Source: Ciona intestinalis (lineage: Eukaryota > Chordata > Ascidiacea > Phlebobranchia > Cionidae). From it: a stretch of 64,000 nucleotides of DNA. The position numbers and the translations under genes are program-made. Location: assembly GCF_000224145.3 (NCBI RefSeq), contig NC_020179.2, forward strand, positions 3,685,885 to 3,749,884. The letters run 5' to 3'. Below the pieces are notes generated by a model that saw nothing but the letters and a program-made list of their open reading frames with translations, was not told where the DNA came from and made no database searches. Shown here piece by piece: positions 22,967 through 35,790 of the stretch (positions are counted from its first letter, which is position 1; every line of letters begins with the position of its first letter).

Positions 22967-24102
22967 GAAAACCTACGTTTCGTCCATACGTCCTGTCTAC
23001 ATTACATATCCCGTCTCACTGATCACACGCGAGAGTTTTAGACAAACATAAACGTATAAAGCAGCCCATACCCTTTTCGTACGTAGTATATATAAAACCC
23101 GAAGTTCGGTTTCGAACCTTAATAAAAATAACCACATACTAAACCTATATAAATGCCTAACCTTGAAAACCGTATGTGTATATGACACGACGACACCTTG
23201 GTGTTTGCGAATTTGTTTTCTCCTCTCAGGTGGAATAACAAAATTACGCACCCGTATCGTCTTAAGAAATCGTACCCTATGTTTCATTCCCAGTGTAGAC
23301 TGATTATATTGCTCCAATAACACAATGAGTAACATGAAAAATTTATTCAAGGATCGTGTAAAAAACATTTTATACTCTCGTTATGCAAAATGCAGCCTCA
23401 AAGCGTATCATATAGCCGTATTCATATCCTGAAAACACCGCTTTGTGATTTATATCCAAACCCCACTGATGTAGAGCGTTAGATCGGTCTTATTTATGGC
23501 TGCAATCTAAACATCTAAATTTTTCCTCTTTAGCAAAAATCTTCATTTCCAATGAAGCGAAAAACACAGAATGACATTGACGTCTTTGCGAAATTGAAAT
23601 TGAAAAATATCTAAAACAACAAAATGTGAGTAATCCCTGTTGCTGGCAGCTGTTTACCATGCTGTATGTTTTCATATATTAGCTATATAAAAACATATAG
23701 GCTATAATATAAATAACATAAGACTATTAAACATGCTGTAAACAATACTCGACGGGCAAATACAACGCGCGTCATGAGAGTGTTGATATCCATGATGCAG
23801 CACATATTAGTTGCTACGCATATCTATAGTATATACCTTATTGGGAGTGTAACGTTCATACACTCATGTCTACAGTTTTATTTGCTGCATGGTTCTGTGG
23901 GGTAAGATAAAATACTGTTAGCCTATAATGTCCCATATTCCCTGAACGTCTTTTAAACAATAAACAACGCCCTTATACAGAGTTTTTGAACCCCCATTTT
24001 ATGTGGTAAAATAACGGATGTTTTGTTCCATACACGTGCCCGCCTATTAGTTAACACAAATGTAACTTTGTTCCTAATTGTTTTGTTTTTTTTTCTGTAT
24101 GG

Positions 24103-24232
24103 CTGACGATTCGAACGATTCGGTCGATTCATTAGTGACCACTAGAACAACGCGTGGCAGCAACGTGTTTAAACTGGTAACTTCTTGGTTATAGAGGCAG
24201 GCGCGCTAACCACTGTGCCCTGCACCGACATT
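24103..24232 (-). mobile_element. SINE fragment with tRNA-like head
   Basis: Contains TTAGTGACCACTAG, GGCAGCAACG and GAGGCAGGCGCGCTAACCACT-TGCCC. Read on the minus strand the last part resembles an A box (GGCACAGTGG). Confidence 0.55.
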
Positions 24233-24595
24233 TTGGTTTGGAGTCAGGTTAGGAGCCGAAGTGTATGATGCTACCATTTGTATAATTTGTTTTAATAATC
24301 AACAATTTGTCCCGATAAGCGATGATAAATAGGTGATCATTATGACATATCAAATAGAACTCTTTACTTGTTAAAATAAATGTAGGTCTCACGGCCGATT
24401 AACCCGGCGCTTAGAATATATTGATGAAAAGACATCATAATTAATCAAGTATAAAAATACGGCTCTAATATCACGTTTCGTGTACCTGAAACCGTCGTCA
24501 TAATTTATTTATCATCGCGGGGCCCATATTGTACAAGGTGGCTTCATACATTTCGTGCTTTCTAATTATCAACTGTATATATATATATAAAACAT

Positions 24596-24793
24596 ATAGT
24601 ACTGTGGGGGAAGATGGGACACCTTTAACACATAGTATCTAAACATCTTGGTGGTATTTTAGGCAAATAACAACGGTCTGTGGGAGTCGTGAGGATACGG
24701 TTTTATAAATATTTGAATGTTTTTTGTTTACTATACCATAACTGGAACGAGAAAATAGAGTGAAAAGGTGTCTCACATCCCCCCTACTATATA
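24596..24793 (-). mobile_element. MITE copy
   Basis: TATAGTACTGTGGGGGAAGA at the left, AAGGTGTCTCACATCCCCCC-TACTATAT at the right, intact core between. Confidence 0.9.
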
Positions 24794-25937
24794 CAAATGT
24801 TTTTATTTTTATGACCGTTAATTCAAACAAATCAAGCGAGCTGCGATCCCAGTACCCTCTGGTTCAATCAAAGGTAATTTATTTTAATACCACTCGATTG
24901 TTTATTTTGGATAAAAAGTCGATCCGTTGTGTTTATTTATATTTAACTTACTCGGTAAAAGTTATTAAAGATTGCGGGTTTAAATGTAGTGCGCCGGAGT
25001 TCGTTTATATTGGGTAGGCTGGCTTCCAAAGCAGTGCTGTGGTCATACTGTGCCCTTAAGCGAGTTACGAATAATATAAATGCTTATAGTAACAACTTCG
25101 TAGTTACTTAATCTTACCACAACTATATCCAAATGTAATCTAGTCACACCAAACGCACAGACACGACCCCTCGTAGAATATAAGACTCCTTGTTAAAGTG
25201 CAGTTCTCAGTATAGCTTTGACGTCATGGAATGAAACAACGTCATTGCTCAATACTGAGTACATTAGTGACTACGATTTTTACTGGGCATGACCGCATGA
25301 GGTTCCGGAAAACATTAAAACTGTAAGATTGGCTTGTACCTATACAATACATAGGCATCTCCATTTCTATACAGCTGCAAGAAAATGTTACGAAAACATT
25401 TTTGTGGCAATTTAATAGCAGCACCATTGTTTTTACAAATATTATATAAACAACACTGAAATTAATGCTTACGTTCATATTTCATCAAGTCACTAATGTT
25501 TGAAAATACAAACATTTAGTTGTTCCATGGGAATAATTGATAAGAAGAAACAATTATGACTTTGCATAATTGAATTTAACACAAGATTAGTTAACAGTGA
25601 AATGGACATGATTTTGCAATCAGCTTCACTGTTTTAGGCAAAATTTTGAAATATACACTGTACTTGATGTTGCAATAGTTACGAGGTCATAGTCATGTTT
25701 AGTAAACATGTAGATGAAACAAATATACTAAATACAGGTCCTTGGATTGTGCATATATTTATCACATTTGGAGAGTTTCATTTTTGCACCAATTATCAAA
25801 TTTTCATGTACATTATAAAAAACAGTTATAGACCATTAATTTCACACAGGTGCTTCATGAAAAATCCTACTAATATCTATGGAAAAATAACATCATCGTA
25901 AGCTTTGGATCATGTAAATTTGCACAAAAAAGAAAGA

Positions 25938-27053
25938 TTAAGTGCTAGAGGATAAAGGTGGGGTGGGGTTAGGGGCCAGATCTGCAGGCTCACTTTTCGG
26001 TATAATGTTATTGGGCATTCCAGCACTTTGTGGGGGATGTCCTTGCCAACCTGCTGGATTAGAGGGAGAAGAAATGCTTGGGAAACTAGCAGCTGATGTA
26101 TCATGCTCTTCAGACTTTACTGAAGGCCCATCGAATTGATTATTCTCCAATCTCGTGATCATTCTTTCATCTTCATCTCCAAACTCACAACCCATGAGTG
26201 TTGGTTCGCTGACCATCATTACTTCAGACGTTTGGAAACCTTTCTTTTTCTGTGGTTGACTAACATGAGGGGTGTTGTTGTTGCTGGAGTTTTTCCGCTT
26301 TCGTGACGGTCGTTTTGTTGGTCTGCTGGCATCAGTTGTTGGGTTTAGCATTCGCTGCCACTTTTGAAAGAGGCAGTTACGGAGGCAGTCTCGTGGATCC
26401 ATGTTATAGGTTTTCTGCCTGGACATGAGCTCTTTCATTGGCTCAATAATGACGCACATCTTTAAGTAGTTAAGCATGGGTGGCGTGAGACCTTGGCGTG
26501 TTGTGTTTTTACATAAATCTTCAAGAATTCCAGGGTTTTGCATTGGGGCTTGTTTAGGTATGTACTCTAGGTGCGTCTGTATTGCGAAATGCCATGAACG
26601 AATTCTCATTAGTTCATCGGCACTAAAATCCACAAGCAAATGTCCTTCTGAACACACTTTAGTAGGAACAGGCTTGTTGTGGTGCATGACCATAGTTGCA
26701 TGCTCACAGTCCAATGTTATTGTGCCATTAGCATTATTCATATAATCCTTAGGCAGGCGAAGCACCATCTGCATATCTATCACTCCACTTTCGAACATGG
26801 TCCTGAAAAACCTGGGAATTAATGTCCTTCCAATTGTATATCTCTTTAAACCATCCTCCAAGCAAAAAGATAGAGTGAGCATGGACTTATCTTCGAAAAA
26901 CTCGGAAGCAAAAGTGTCCCACCATTGGTTGTCACAGTTATCTGTTCGTTCCTGCAGTCGTTTATTCATCTGATAAATTTTATAATCCGGTGGTAACATG
27001 ATCGGAGGGTGTCTGCCATCCATTGTTGAGTTACTATTAGGTCGAATAGGCAT
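25938..27053 (-). CDS. LDB1: LIM domain-binding protein (LDB/CLIM/Chip)
   Basis: LDB proteins dimerise and bridge LIM-homeodomain and LIM-only factors in nuclear enhancer complexes. A single 371-aa frame carries the family's diagnostic blocks: YKIYQMNKRLQ, NQWWDTFASEFFED, LTLSFCLEDGLKRYTIGRTL (dimerisation domain, about 22-225), ELMSRQKTYNMDPRDCLRNC and LFQKWQRM, then a basic nuclear signal (KRPSRKRK). The LIM-interaction domain is at 277-309 (EPTLMGCEFGDEDERMITRL). A Pro/Ser-rich C-terminus ends PPLSSST. The length is close to vertebrate LDB1 (375 aa). All coding lies in one exon, unlike the vertebrate gene. An acceptor (TTTTTCAG, exon beginning at 27082) lies 29 nt before the ATG, so a 5' UTR intron or spliced-leader addition is likely. 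LDB1 and LDB2 cannot be told apart here. Confidence 0.96.
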   Translation of the reverse strand: MPIRPNSNSTMDGRHPPIMLPPDYKIYQMNKRLQERTDNCDNQWWDTFASEFFEDKSMLTLSFCLEDGLKRYTIGRTLIPRFFRTMFESGVIDMQMVLRLPKDYMNNANGTITLDCEHATMVMHHNKPVPTKVCSEGHLLVDFSADELMRIRSWHFAIQTHLEYIPKQAPMQNPGILEDLCKNTTRQGLTPPMLNYLKMCVIIEPMKELMSRQKTYNMDPRDCLRNCLFQKWQRMLNPTTDASRPTKRPSRKRKNSSNNNTPHVSQPQKKKGFQTSEVMMVSEPTLMGCEFGDEDERMITRLENNQFDGPSVKSEEHDTSAASFPSISSPSNPAGWQGHPPQSAGMPNNIIPKSEPADLAPNPTPPLSSST

Positions 27054-27084
27054 CTCAAAATATTCAAATATATAACTGCAATCT

Positions 27085-29651
27085 GAAAAATAAAGTTTTT
27101 TAAATAAAACTATATACAGGGTAAGACATATTATTTTTAGGGGTACAAAACGATATGAAATACTTTTTTAAATAACACACTAAAGATAGTTTACATAAGC
27201 TGAAATGTATTTCTTTGATTTTGAAAGTAAACATGTTATCATACCATATAAACCCATATCCACGCGTTATTTCTACATCTCGAGCTATTTCGAAATGGTT
27301 TACATTCAATTTTCAAACTTAACACAGTTTCTAGTCGCTTTCAAGCTTTTAAAAGCTTTTAGTAACTTGATATACAGCGAGAGATGTCTCGTAGATTCCT
27401 TGCAGGAATATACCATAGAAATCTCGTTTCCAAATGCAGCACGCTTGATTTCACATGTAGTTGTGAATATGAAGATTCCTTCTTATGATGTATTCAAATG
27501 GTAAACAACATACAGAATTTTGTAGGAAATAAAGACACCCAAAAGCTATTTTTCACAAAACCCATTGTCACTTTCTGCATACAAGCTTAACCTGTTGTGG
27601 AAAAAGTGTGACAGAGATTCGTTTTTTCAAAACGTTCACTGTGATGTTTCTCGCTTCCAGCTACTGCAACAGTTATTTAGCATGGACAGATCAGAATTCG
27701 GTAATCATCAGTTATATATACCTGAAAATTGCTATTTAACGCTAAAGGATTACGCCTCACTTTGGTTTGTCGCTTGCCCTGCAAGTGCTTTAGTCCAGGA
27801 GGCAAAAGCGCCGGAGTAATCAACGCCGCGCGTGTGCAGCGTGCGTATCAGCTGGTACTTTGTAACTTCATTTAAAGATAGCGTTTGGTTGGCAAGCAAG
27901 TTGTATGTATAGTTTGCAATGCGATTCTTCACCTACAAGGTTTGGTAAGTGTGTTTTGCTGTTTTGTAAAGTACTGGAACATTGTTTATGTGGTATGATG
28001 ACATTAACTTGAACCCATACGTTTAGGCAAAAGTAAAACTGTAATTAATGTTATACAGTATTGAGAATACTGTCATAGTTTACGCTTTTTGATTATAGTT
28101 TACGCTTAATTTTACGCGAATCGCGCGGTGGCGGCATTGGGTCATATTGAGAGTCATGCGAAAGGATGGCACGTAAAATCGTGAAGCGTTCCATATTAAA
28201 ACAAAAATACATATACCCTTTATATATATATTTCATCAGCAAATACGACATATTTAGGTAAAGTTTGTTCATGGGAGTCGTGTGCGATGTATTTATATAC
28301 ACTTAAAAATCATAATGGGGCCAGTCTATTGACCGTACGTGTTGTGGTATAGGTAACATTGTATAATAGGGTAACGAATACCCCAGGCTACTGTACTAAA
28401 CCTTACAGTGAGTCTTTGAAATTTGAACTTTGTATGTCAAGGATTTAATGTATATAGTATGGGGGAAAAGACGGGATACCTTCAGCACATAATATCCAAA
28501 TATCGGCATCGTGTTTTAAACAATTAACAACGGTCTATATGGTGAGAATACAGTTTTATAATCGTCGTAAGGATACAGTCTTATAATTCCTTACATTTTC
28601 ATAAATAAAAAGAAAAGGTGTCCCATCTTCCCTCACCCACTATAAATCTTACTTACGTTATTTGCGAAATCCTGAGCTAAATATAAAAACCCATATGCAT
28701 TGCACTACATGTTGTATTGCCGGCACGTGACTGTGAAAGTGACAACGAAAAAGCAAAGCGTGAATATGTGATGTCTTATCACGTTCTATATATAGGCTGG
28801 ACGTAACTATATGTGCCAAAAAGGCGAAAAAGGGTGAAAAATACGTGTAAAGTTCGCTTTAAAGGGCACTTCATTCACTTTTACTTTGCATCACACATTA
28901 GGCACAAGTTTAAACGTTACTATGAAAGGACCAAATACTTAAAAGTTCGACTTAAAAAATATAACACCAAGTGCTGACAGAAAAACATTAGGAAACGATA
29001 CAGCCAGTTGGACATTTTTCCTGGTTGTACCACATTAGGTTAACGTAACAGCTTTGTGTCACATGTTACGTCATTAATAAAGGTGCTTTTTGTAGTAGAT
29101 ACTGTATTCAAAGGGCCGTATATATAAAGAGAGAGTACAAGCAGCAGCTGTATTTTAAGATTTATGTTGAAACGAAAGTTCTGTTGTAAAATGCGTTTGC
29201 TGGAAATGTGTGGTTTTGAGGAACGTTTTACGAAATATGTTGTTACAGTTAACTCCGCGATTTAGCAACTTAAAAAAAGCGATAAAAATGAAAAAAATGC
29301 GACAAATTGTCAAGTAAAACGTTTATGTTTTTTTTTCATTTTAACGTGGATAGCGCAATAGGTCTGTCGGCACTCTCCTGAAAACGCGTATATAATGTAT
29401 ACAGAATATAAAAAATATGTTCGCGAATGACGAAGCATTGGCATAACAATAAACTGGAACAAATGCACGAGCGCAGCAAACTATGACATCACAATAATAG
29501 CACTGAAACGGTGTAGTGTCCAGCAATCACCGCTATTCGAGAAACGTGAAGAATAAAAGAAAGTTTCGAATCTATTCGAACCAAATAAGGAACCTGGCGA
29601 GCTTGTACGCTAATGATCCTCGCCAAGTTGATGACGTGTTCTGAGGTGACG
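27085..29651. other. Intergenic region: LDB upstream, RBM47 downstream
   Basis: Probably contains the LDB promoter and any 5' UTR exon. A GC-richer patch at about 27800-27860 is a candidate. One MITE copy lies at 28453. No coding exon with homology was seen. Confidence 0.4.
28453..28645 (-). mobile_element. MITE copy
   Basis: TATAGTATGGGGGAAAAGAC at the left, GGTGTCCCATCTTCCCTCAC..TATA at the right. The core has a short internal reduplication of the 'acagttttataat' piece. Confidence 0.88.
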
Positions 29652-32600
29652 TCACTGGTACATTACAGTGATAGGTTGCATTATGTTTGGATCCATAAAA
29701 CCCATAGGGATAGTAGGCGATGGAGTGGTGACTGGTACATACGTGGGCTGGTGGGTAACGGGTGAGGTGGGACTCGAACGTAGTTGGATCTGAGGCTGCG
29801 CGAATAAGCCCTGCAACATAGATTATGTTTATGAAGCGTTCCAGATAATGTAAATTATATTTATTAAGCGATTCATATAATATAGATTATGTTTATGTTA
29901 AACTAAAGGAAAATCCGTGTTTGATGCCTCTTACCTAAATTATACTGAGTTCAGTGGTTCTTAAACTTTTAATATCAAGGAATTTTCGATTTATACAGAG
30001 TACCTTTTACATATTTATGTGCAAAAGGCGCAGTTTTAGATGTAATTTGGGATACCCATTTCATTTAATCAGCAGTGTTGCAACCGTGTATTTTCGGATT
30101 GCTTTTGTCGGGTTCTATTTTTTTACGTTGATCTTGTTGTGGTTGTTTGCTCCATAAATTGTGTTTGTTAGCTTTTACGCTCTTCGCATTTAACGAGTGA
30201 ATATCCCATAAGTTAAGTCGGCATATGTAGGACAAAGGTTAACGCTTTGCAACTCATTAATGATGTTCGTGTATTTGTTGAATGCATTTAAAATGCTATG
30301 CGGCTCGCAAATCGATATAAAAGCAAACATTGTGAAGTAATCTAGGCAGTTAAATAGCCGAACCTAGACACGGAGAGGTACCCGATTGATTGTGGCCAAA
30401 TAAATCAATAACATAGGTCAACAATGTACTGCAGGTGGTGCAAAGTACGTCTTCGTCGTAGCTGTTTGTGCATGTCCCTTATGGGGTGACATCATGGTAT
30501 ATTATGTTGTTCACGCTTTAAATGTCATAGTAAGGGTATTTAAACAGTAGACCACCCGTTTGCATTTAAAAAAAAATATCATTTAAAAATAGAGATGCTC
30601 AATTTACCGGGTAGGGGGCTGCAGGGGCGCTTGGTTGTTGGAATACAGTAGCCATCGGTACTACAGCAGGTGTTCCGTCTGCTTGCAACGCAAGTTGAGA
30701 TAACACGTATTCAGCGGCGTAGCTTTTCGCTTCTTCCACCGTAACACACAATTTGTTTGGCTGAAAATTAATTACAACGTTATATAAGGTGAAGGGTTAA
30801 ATTTAATCACCGCGTTCCGCTGTTTACGTAAATTGATGTGTTATTTTAAAATCAAATACTTTTATAACCGTAATTCAAACGCAATTCGTTGTAATAACGG
30901 TTATATACGAACCGGGGTACTGTTTACTTCACTATAAGTTGAAATTACCTGAAAGTAGGGTTGTGTGGGAAAGATGCTTGCCAGCGCCGGTATTGATACC
31001 TTGTACAAGAATAACTGTCTGCCATCTCCTCCCGTGGTTGTGAGCAGTTGGTATGAAGGTGAACCCCACATTTGTCTTTGGCAAATTTCTTCAAGGATAA
31101 TGTCAGATGATTTAACCATGGTTGGCACGACCTGGGGGATCGTCGCCACCTGAGCGACTTGGGATGCATACGTGGCGATCTGTTGACCCGCAGCTGCCTG
31201 ACCGGGCATATGAGGTACGGTGCTGGGTTTGTATATAGTACCGATGTTTTGCTCGGTACCGGTAACTGGTATAACCGCCTGACCGTTCAAAACACTCTGT
31301 TGAGTAATGAGTTCAAGACCCGCGGTGTCAGCAGCTACAGGCCTTTCCTGGTTGTTTTTGGAATAATATCGTCCGTACGTTGCTTTGCCAGCGCTGTAGC
31401 CTAAATAACTGTTTCTTCCGCTTGGTGCTCGTGTTCCAGCTGCGCCTCGCCCCCGGTCGGTCCTTAGTCCGCCTCTGGTCGGGTATATTGGACGTGCACC
31501 CGTTGCGAGGTTGTACTGGCCAAGTGAATAGTACGCGATGTCATTGCCGTACACGCCAGCAGGGTAAACCAGCATTCCGTTCTGATTAACGACTGTAGGT
31601 GCCTGGACCTGAAAAGTAAAATACTATTATAGTACTGTGTAATAAGATGGGATACCTTAAGCACATCATGTCCCATATTTTCTAATCGTATTTTTTATAT
31701 TTGTTATTCACAACTTTGTATTTCTTTAAATTTTGTTTTTTACTACTACCAAACGGGACGAAAAAAGAAGACAAAAACACGTTTCATCCTACCCCACCCT
31801 TTATATTATATTCCTTATGGGTGAGGTCCCATAGTAAGGTGCTTCAGGGGATCTGAGATTTAGGCATGAGTTTCTCGTTATCTCAAAACCAAATACTACT
31901 ATACGACAAAGCATATTTTACCCAAATTTGGTTATTGTTTACTATTGCATTTGAAATTCCTTATGCCCGCTCTGCCATTTCCGAATATTTTAATAACATA
32001 TCACTAAGAATAGCGCGTGAGTTTATACGGTTATTACCAGGGATTGTGTGGGCGTGCTCGTTTCTGTCCCGTTCAAAACTTTTGCCCCAACTTTTGCCAT
32101 TCTGTTGTAATCACTTTTGTCCACCGGTTTAGCCAGAGTAACTTCTACTTCGGCTTGGTCTATGTGGGTCCCGTTAATTTTCTCCATCGCTTCAATACAA
32201 GCTTCACGTGTGCTGAAATGAACGAATGCGTAATCTCTTATCTTTTTCACTCGTTCAACGGAGCCAGGTTTGAATTGACTGAACACATTCTGTAGCGTGT
32301 CCTCAGTCGTATCCAGCATAAGGTTCCTGACATAAAGTACTTTCACTTGCCCCATAATTTCATCATCAACGTCTTGCTCTGGCTCAGCCCAGTCTACAGC
32401 TATCGGGTGTCCCCATAGTTGTATTCGGCCAGGAATAAGCTTTCTTCGAGCCATGGCGGCTGCTCTGTGGCTGTCATACTCCACAAAAGCGAAGCCACGA
32501 TTCTTAGTTTTGTCCGAAGCACTTGGGTAAACTATTACATCAGTAACACCTTCCGTGACTTTTGTCATTTCAGCGAAGATATCGTCTTTCTTTTTCGTCT

Positions 32601-33072
32601 TAGGGATTCCACCCACGAAGAGACGGCAGTTATCTACACTGTAACACACGCCCAGCATACGCCCCTTTCGTATTTCATAATTGTTCAACTTTTTCACAGC
32701 ACCTTTAGCGTCCGACTTAGCTGTAAACATCACGAAGGCGTATCCTCGGTTCTTTCCATCAAAATCCATCATGAGTCTCATCTCATAGATCCTTCCGGCT
32801 GTTTCAAACACCGGCACCAACTCGTCCTCGAATACGTCACGAGGGATTTTCCCCACGAACACTTCAGCGCCCCTTGGTGGCGGTTTGTTCTCCCACCCCG
32901 GAGGAGGACCCCCATATTTCCTCTGGCCGTTTTCCTGGGTGATAGAATACCCCGTCCTCTTCATAAGAGCAACCAAAGCCGCTTCATTGGGGACCCCAGA
33001 GAGACCATTCTCGTTATCAGGTCCATTGCAAACGGCCGACGTCTCATCAATAACCATCTCATCCGCTGTCAT
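29652..33072 (-). CDS. RBM47: RNA-binding protein of the RBM47/A1CF/RBM46 group
   Basis: Vertebrate members act as cofactors of APOBEC1 mRNA editing and in RNA stability. Four coding exons: 33072-32038, 31608-30949, 30760-30608 and 29810-29652 (TGA), all in phase 0; 668 aa. The N-terminus ([30 protein letters not shown]) matches RBM47 most closely. Three RRMs follow: RRM1 ~70-148 ([11 protein letters not shown]), RRM2 ~150-230 ([13 protein letters not shown]) and RRM3 ~245-315 (VLYVRNLM). An RG-rich linker ([22 protein letters not shown]) is RBM47-like. From about 510 to 600 there is a DND1-type dsRNA-binding-like domain ([48 protein letters not shown]) as in A1CF and RBM46. This mixture suggests a single pre-duplication gene. 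Only one base separates an acceptor (TTTTTGTAG) from the ATG, so a 5' intron or trans-splicing is implied. Confidence 0.94.
31628..31807 (-). mobile_element. Degraded MITE copy, RBM47 intron 1
   Basis: TATAGTACTGTGTAATAAGA, CCTTAAGCACATCATGTCCC and GGGACGAAAAAAGAAGACAA then TTTCATCCTACCCCACCCT-TATA. Confidence 0.75.
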
Positions 33073-33144
33073 TCTACAAAAAAATACAGAAATTTCTTTT
33101 TTACAAAACAGACGAGACATGAATGGAACTTATTTATTTATATT

Positions 33145-33250
33145 TTGACGTAGCGTGGCGACGACAGTCGTTATGACACAGGTGCTCTGTTTCGCAAACT
33201 TCGTGTCAGTTTACGAGTTACCACGTATATGTAACTTTTGGGTATACCAT
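33145..33250. repeat. SINE-like fragment
   Basis: GCGTGGCGACGACAGTCGTT, GACACAGGTGCTCTGTTTCG and TTACGAGTTACCACGTATAT match the copies at 15098 and 62886. Confidence 0.65.
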
Positions 33251-33368
33251 GTAAGTTGTAACAGGTTTTTAAAATTGCGTTTACCGCTAAAACGTAATCT
33301 CACAACCGAAACACCAATCGCCGGAGGTTTATGTACTCACAAAACAAGATGACTAATACTAAACGAGA

Positions 33369-33565
33369 TATATTGAAGTTGGGTAAAATGGGACACTTCT
33401 TCATTCTCTTTTATCGTTCCATTTATAGAAGCCAACGAAAATATTAGCAATGATATATAACGTTAGCTCCGCGACTTTAAAAGAGCATTTTTAATTGTTA
33501 GAACACGATTAGGATATATGAGATTACCGTGATAACGGTACCCCATCTTCCCCCATAGTAATATA
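33369..33565 (+). mobile_element. MITE copy
   Basis: Left end ATATATTGAAGTTGGGTAAA-TGGGACAC and right end ACCCCATCTTCCCCCATAGT-ATATAT, with the plus-orientation core. Confidence 0.8.
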
Positions 33566-35790
33566 TGTGAAACATCTTATATAAATAACTATCGACGATA
33601 AAAAAACCGAAACTTTGAGTAACCACTGGAGGGACGCATCAAATTAGCTCCCCAAACACAAAATGGTTGACGAAAAACTTATAATTCCATTTGAGAGTAT
33701 ATTTTATCACTATTTCAATAAATTTATTTTTTATGTGCGTGCAAGGCGTCGTTCATCCGAAAGATCTATGTGTTATTCACGCGTCATTAAGTTTAAGGCG
33801 CACTGTCATCATTTTTCCTCACTTCTCAAACAGTTTTTTCTCAGCCTCGTATATTTTTGCGCTAGACCAACCTCTGGTTATATCTCGCTGAGCTTTCGTT
33901 TATTTGCAAGCTAGCAAGGAAGTTATGACTAACTCGGTGTTTCTCTGCACATGCACGCTCACGCACGCACACACAAAACCAGCAGAAAACAGGCAGTGTT
34001 TGACGCCGCACACGCAACGAGGAACTACCTCCCACCTAAGAGAGGCAGCAAAATCCGTTTTCTTACTCATTCTGGTCGCGTCGATATAAAACGAAGACGT
34101 AGGTCTATTGCTGGTGGCGTCACTTCACTTTCCGCAAGCTTAACCAATAGAAACCGCTGGATCTAATCAATGACCGGATATTCGGTGTTAAAACAAACGC
34201 TACATTCAATTAACCGTCAGCATAAACCGCCAAGCTTCATACCTTAAACTTTTCTAAGCAAAGTTTGTCAATACACCTCCAAGTAATAACCCGCGAATTC
34301 CTGATTTAAATTTACAAAACACCCGCTGTGTGAATTTACCACAATAACGTGAGATCCCTTGGCTGGCCATGACAAACACGAAGCATAAAGGACGGTAGGC
34401 AATAGCAGTAGACTCCAGCGAATTCGAACTTAGGCTTTTGTCCGCAAATTTCCAAACAAGCGTATACGGAGAAATCGCGCCGCGGTACGATTGTGCGGCA
34501 CAATAGAAACTCGCTTGCGCCTTTTCGGGCAAATATTAGAAAACAAACACTCTTAGTTTTGTCAACTCGATTTTGTGAAAGTTTGTGTTAATCGGACGAA
34601 GGCTTGCCCAGACTTTGATTTTAAATAAAACTAAAACGAAAAAACATTGTTCCAGTACCCGAGCACATCAGCGTTGTCATAGCAACCAAACTCAAATTAA
34701 TAAAATAACATTTAACAGCCACGAATTTACGAAGTGTCAATAAACACAGAAACAGCGCAAATTATACCTGCTTCCAACGCAAACTTATACAATATAACAC
34801 CCTCTCATCATAAGTGGAACCATTTAGGATCAAACTATACTTCATTATAATATCCTATATCTCTGTTCGCACGGGTGTATTGGTTTATGGTGTTCTTTAT
34901 CGCTGTGGATAAACAACTTATAAGATTCAATTTTAATTTTTGTGACATTTTCGGTCGTAAAACATAGAAACGGAGTCTACATGTCTCAGAAATTTTGTAC
35001 AGTTGTACTTCAATCTTCGCAACGTAACGCAACATTGAACGTAAGTAAACAACCACCCATACAGACCCAGATTAAGTCGGTATTATATAGCAATACAACA
35101 GATAATAGGAACCTGTAATTTGTCCCCAGCTTTACTGTTGGTTAAGATAGGCGCCGTCACAGTTTATTTCCACACGGTTCGCGTAGCACGCAGTTAACAC
35201 AGAATACGATCAATATTCCGAAGTGTTTTACCATTATTTATTCGATTACAACGTTTACCACTGTATAACATTGCGCTATGTTTACCTCACATAAACACTT
35301 TGAGTTTCGGTTTAGACACAAAGGAACCAGCAACGTTCGACAAAATCCCGAACCTAAGAAACCCGGGATTTGGGGAGGACAGACTGTAAATTCCTAAGCC
35401 TAAGTCTTACTGTGAAAAAGCAGGTGCCAGTATCGCCTTATTGCTAACAGCAACAAACACTAGACAATCTTTCCACAGTTGTATACTCAAGTAATATCCT
35501 GACCAAACGGAAAACAGTAATCTAGCTTGATATAAAAACCCTGAGAATCTCGATTGTCCCTATAGGGTTTAACATGCACGGTTTAATTGTCGCTACTAGT
35601 TTTACTTTATCTTCTGTAAACGAAACGTATCTCGTCCTGTTTTCATACCAACAATGCGCTTCAGTTTTAAACGTATAACGATTTAAAAGTTTTAGTTCTT
35701 GCGCCTTCAAAGTGAAACAAAACCTATTTACTTCTTGCCTACAAACTGAAATCAGCAACTTTCACTTCATGATACACGTACACAATCCAA

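Larger units (their letters stand above)
22660..25937. other. Intergenic region with repeats
   Basis: Upstream region of both the 7TM gene and the 3' side of LDB. Contains two MITE copies, a SINE fragment, a weak MITE remnant near 23893-23980 and a short TA microsatellite at about 24576-24590. A 123-aa frame on the minus strand (22997-23368) has no convincing support. Confidence 0.5.

Noticed and set aside
22997..23368. 123-aa minus-strand frame with hydrophobic start and basic middle, resembling another secreted cationic peptide
   Set aside because: A TATAAA directly abuts the ATG, leaving no room for a leader; no clean signal cut, no acidic propiece, no homology. Chance is likelier.
32419..33153. 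244-aa plus-strand frame
   Set aside because: Lies antisense over the RBM47 RRM exon; an open antisense frame caused by its codon use.
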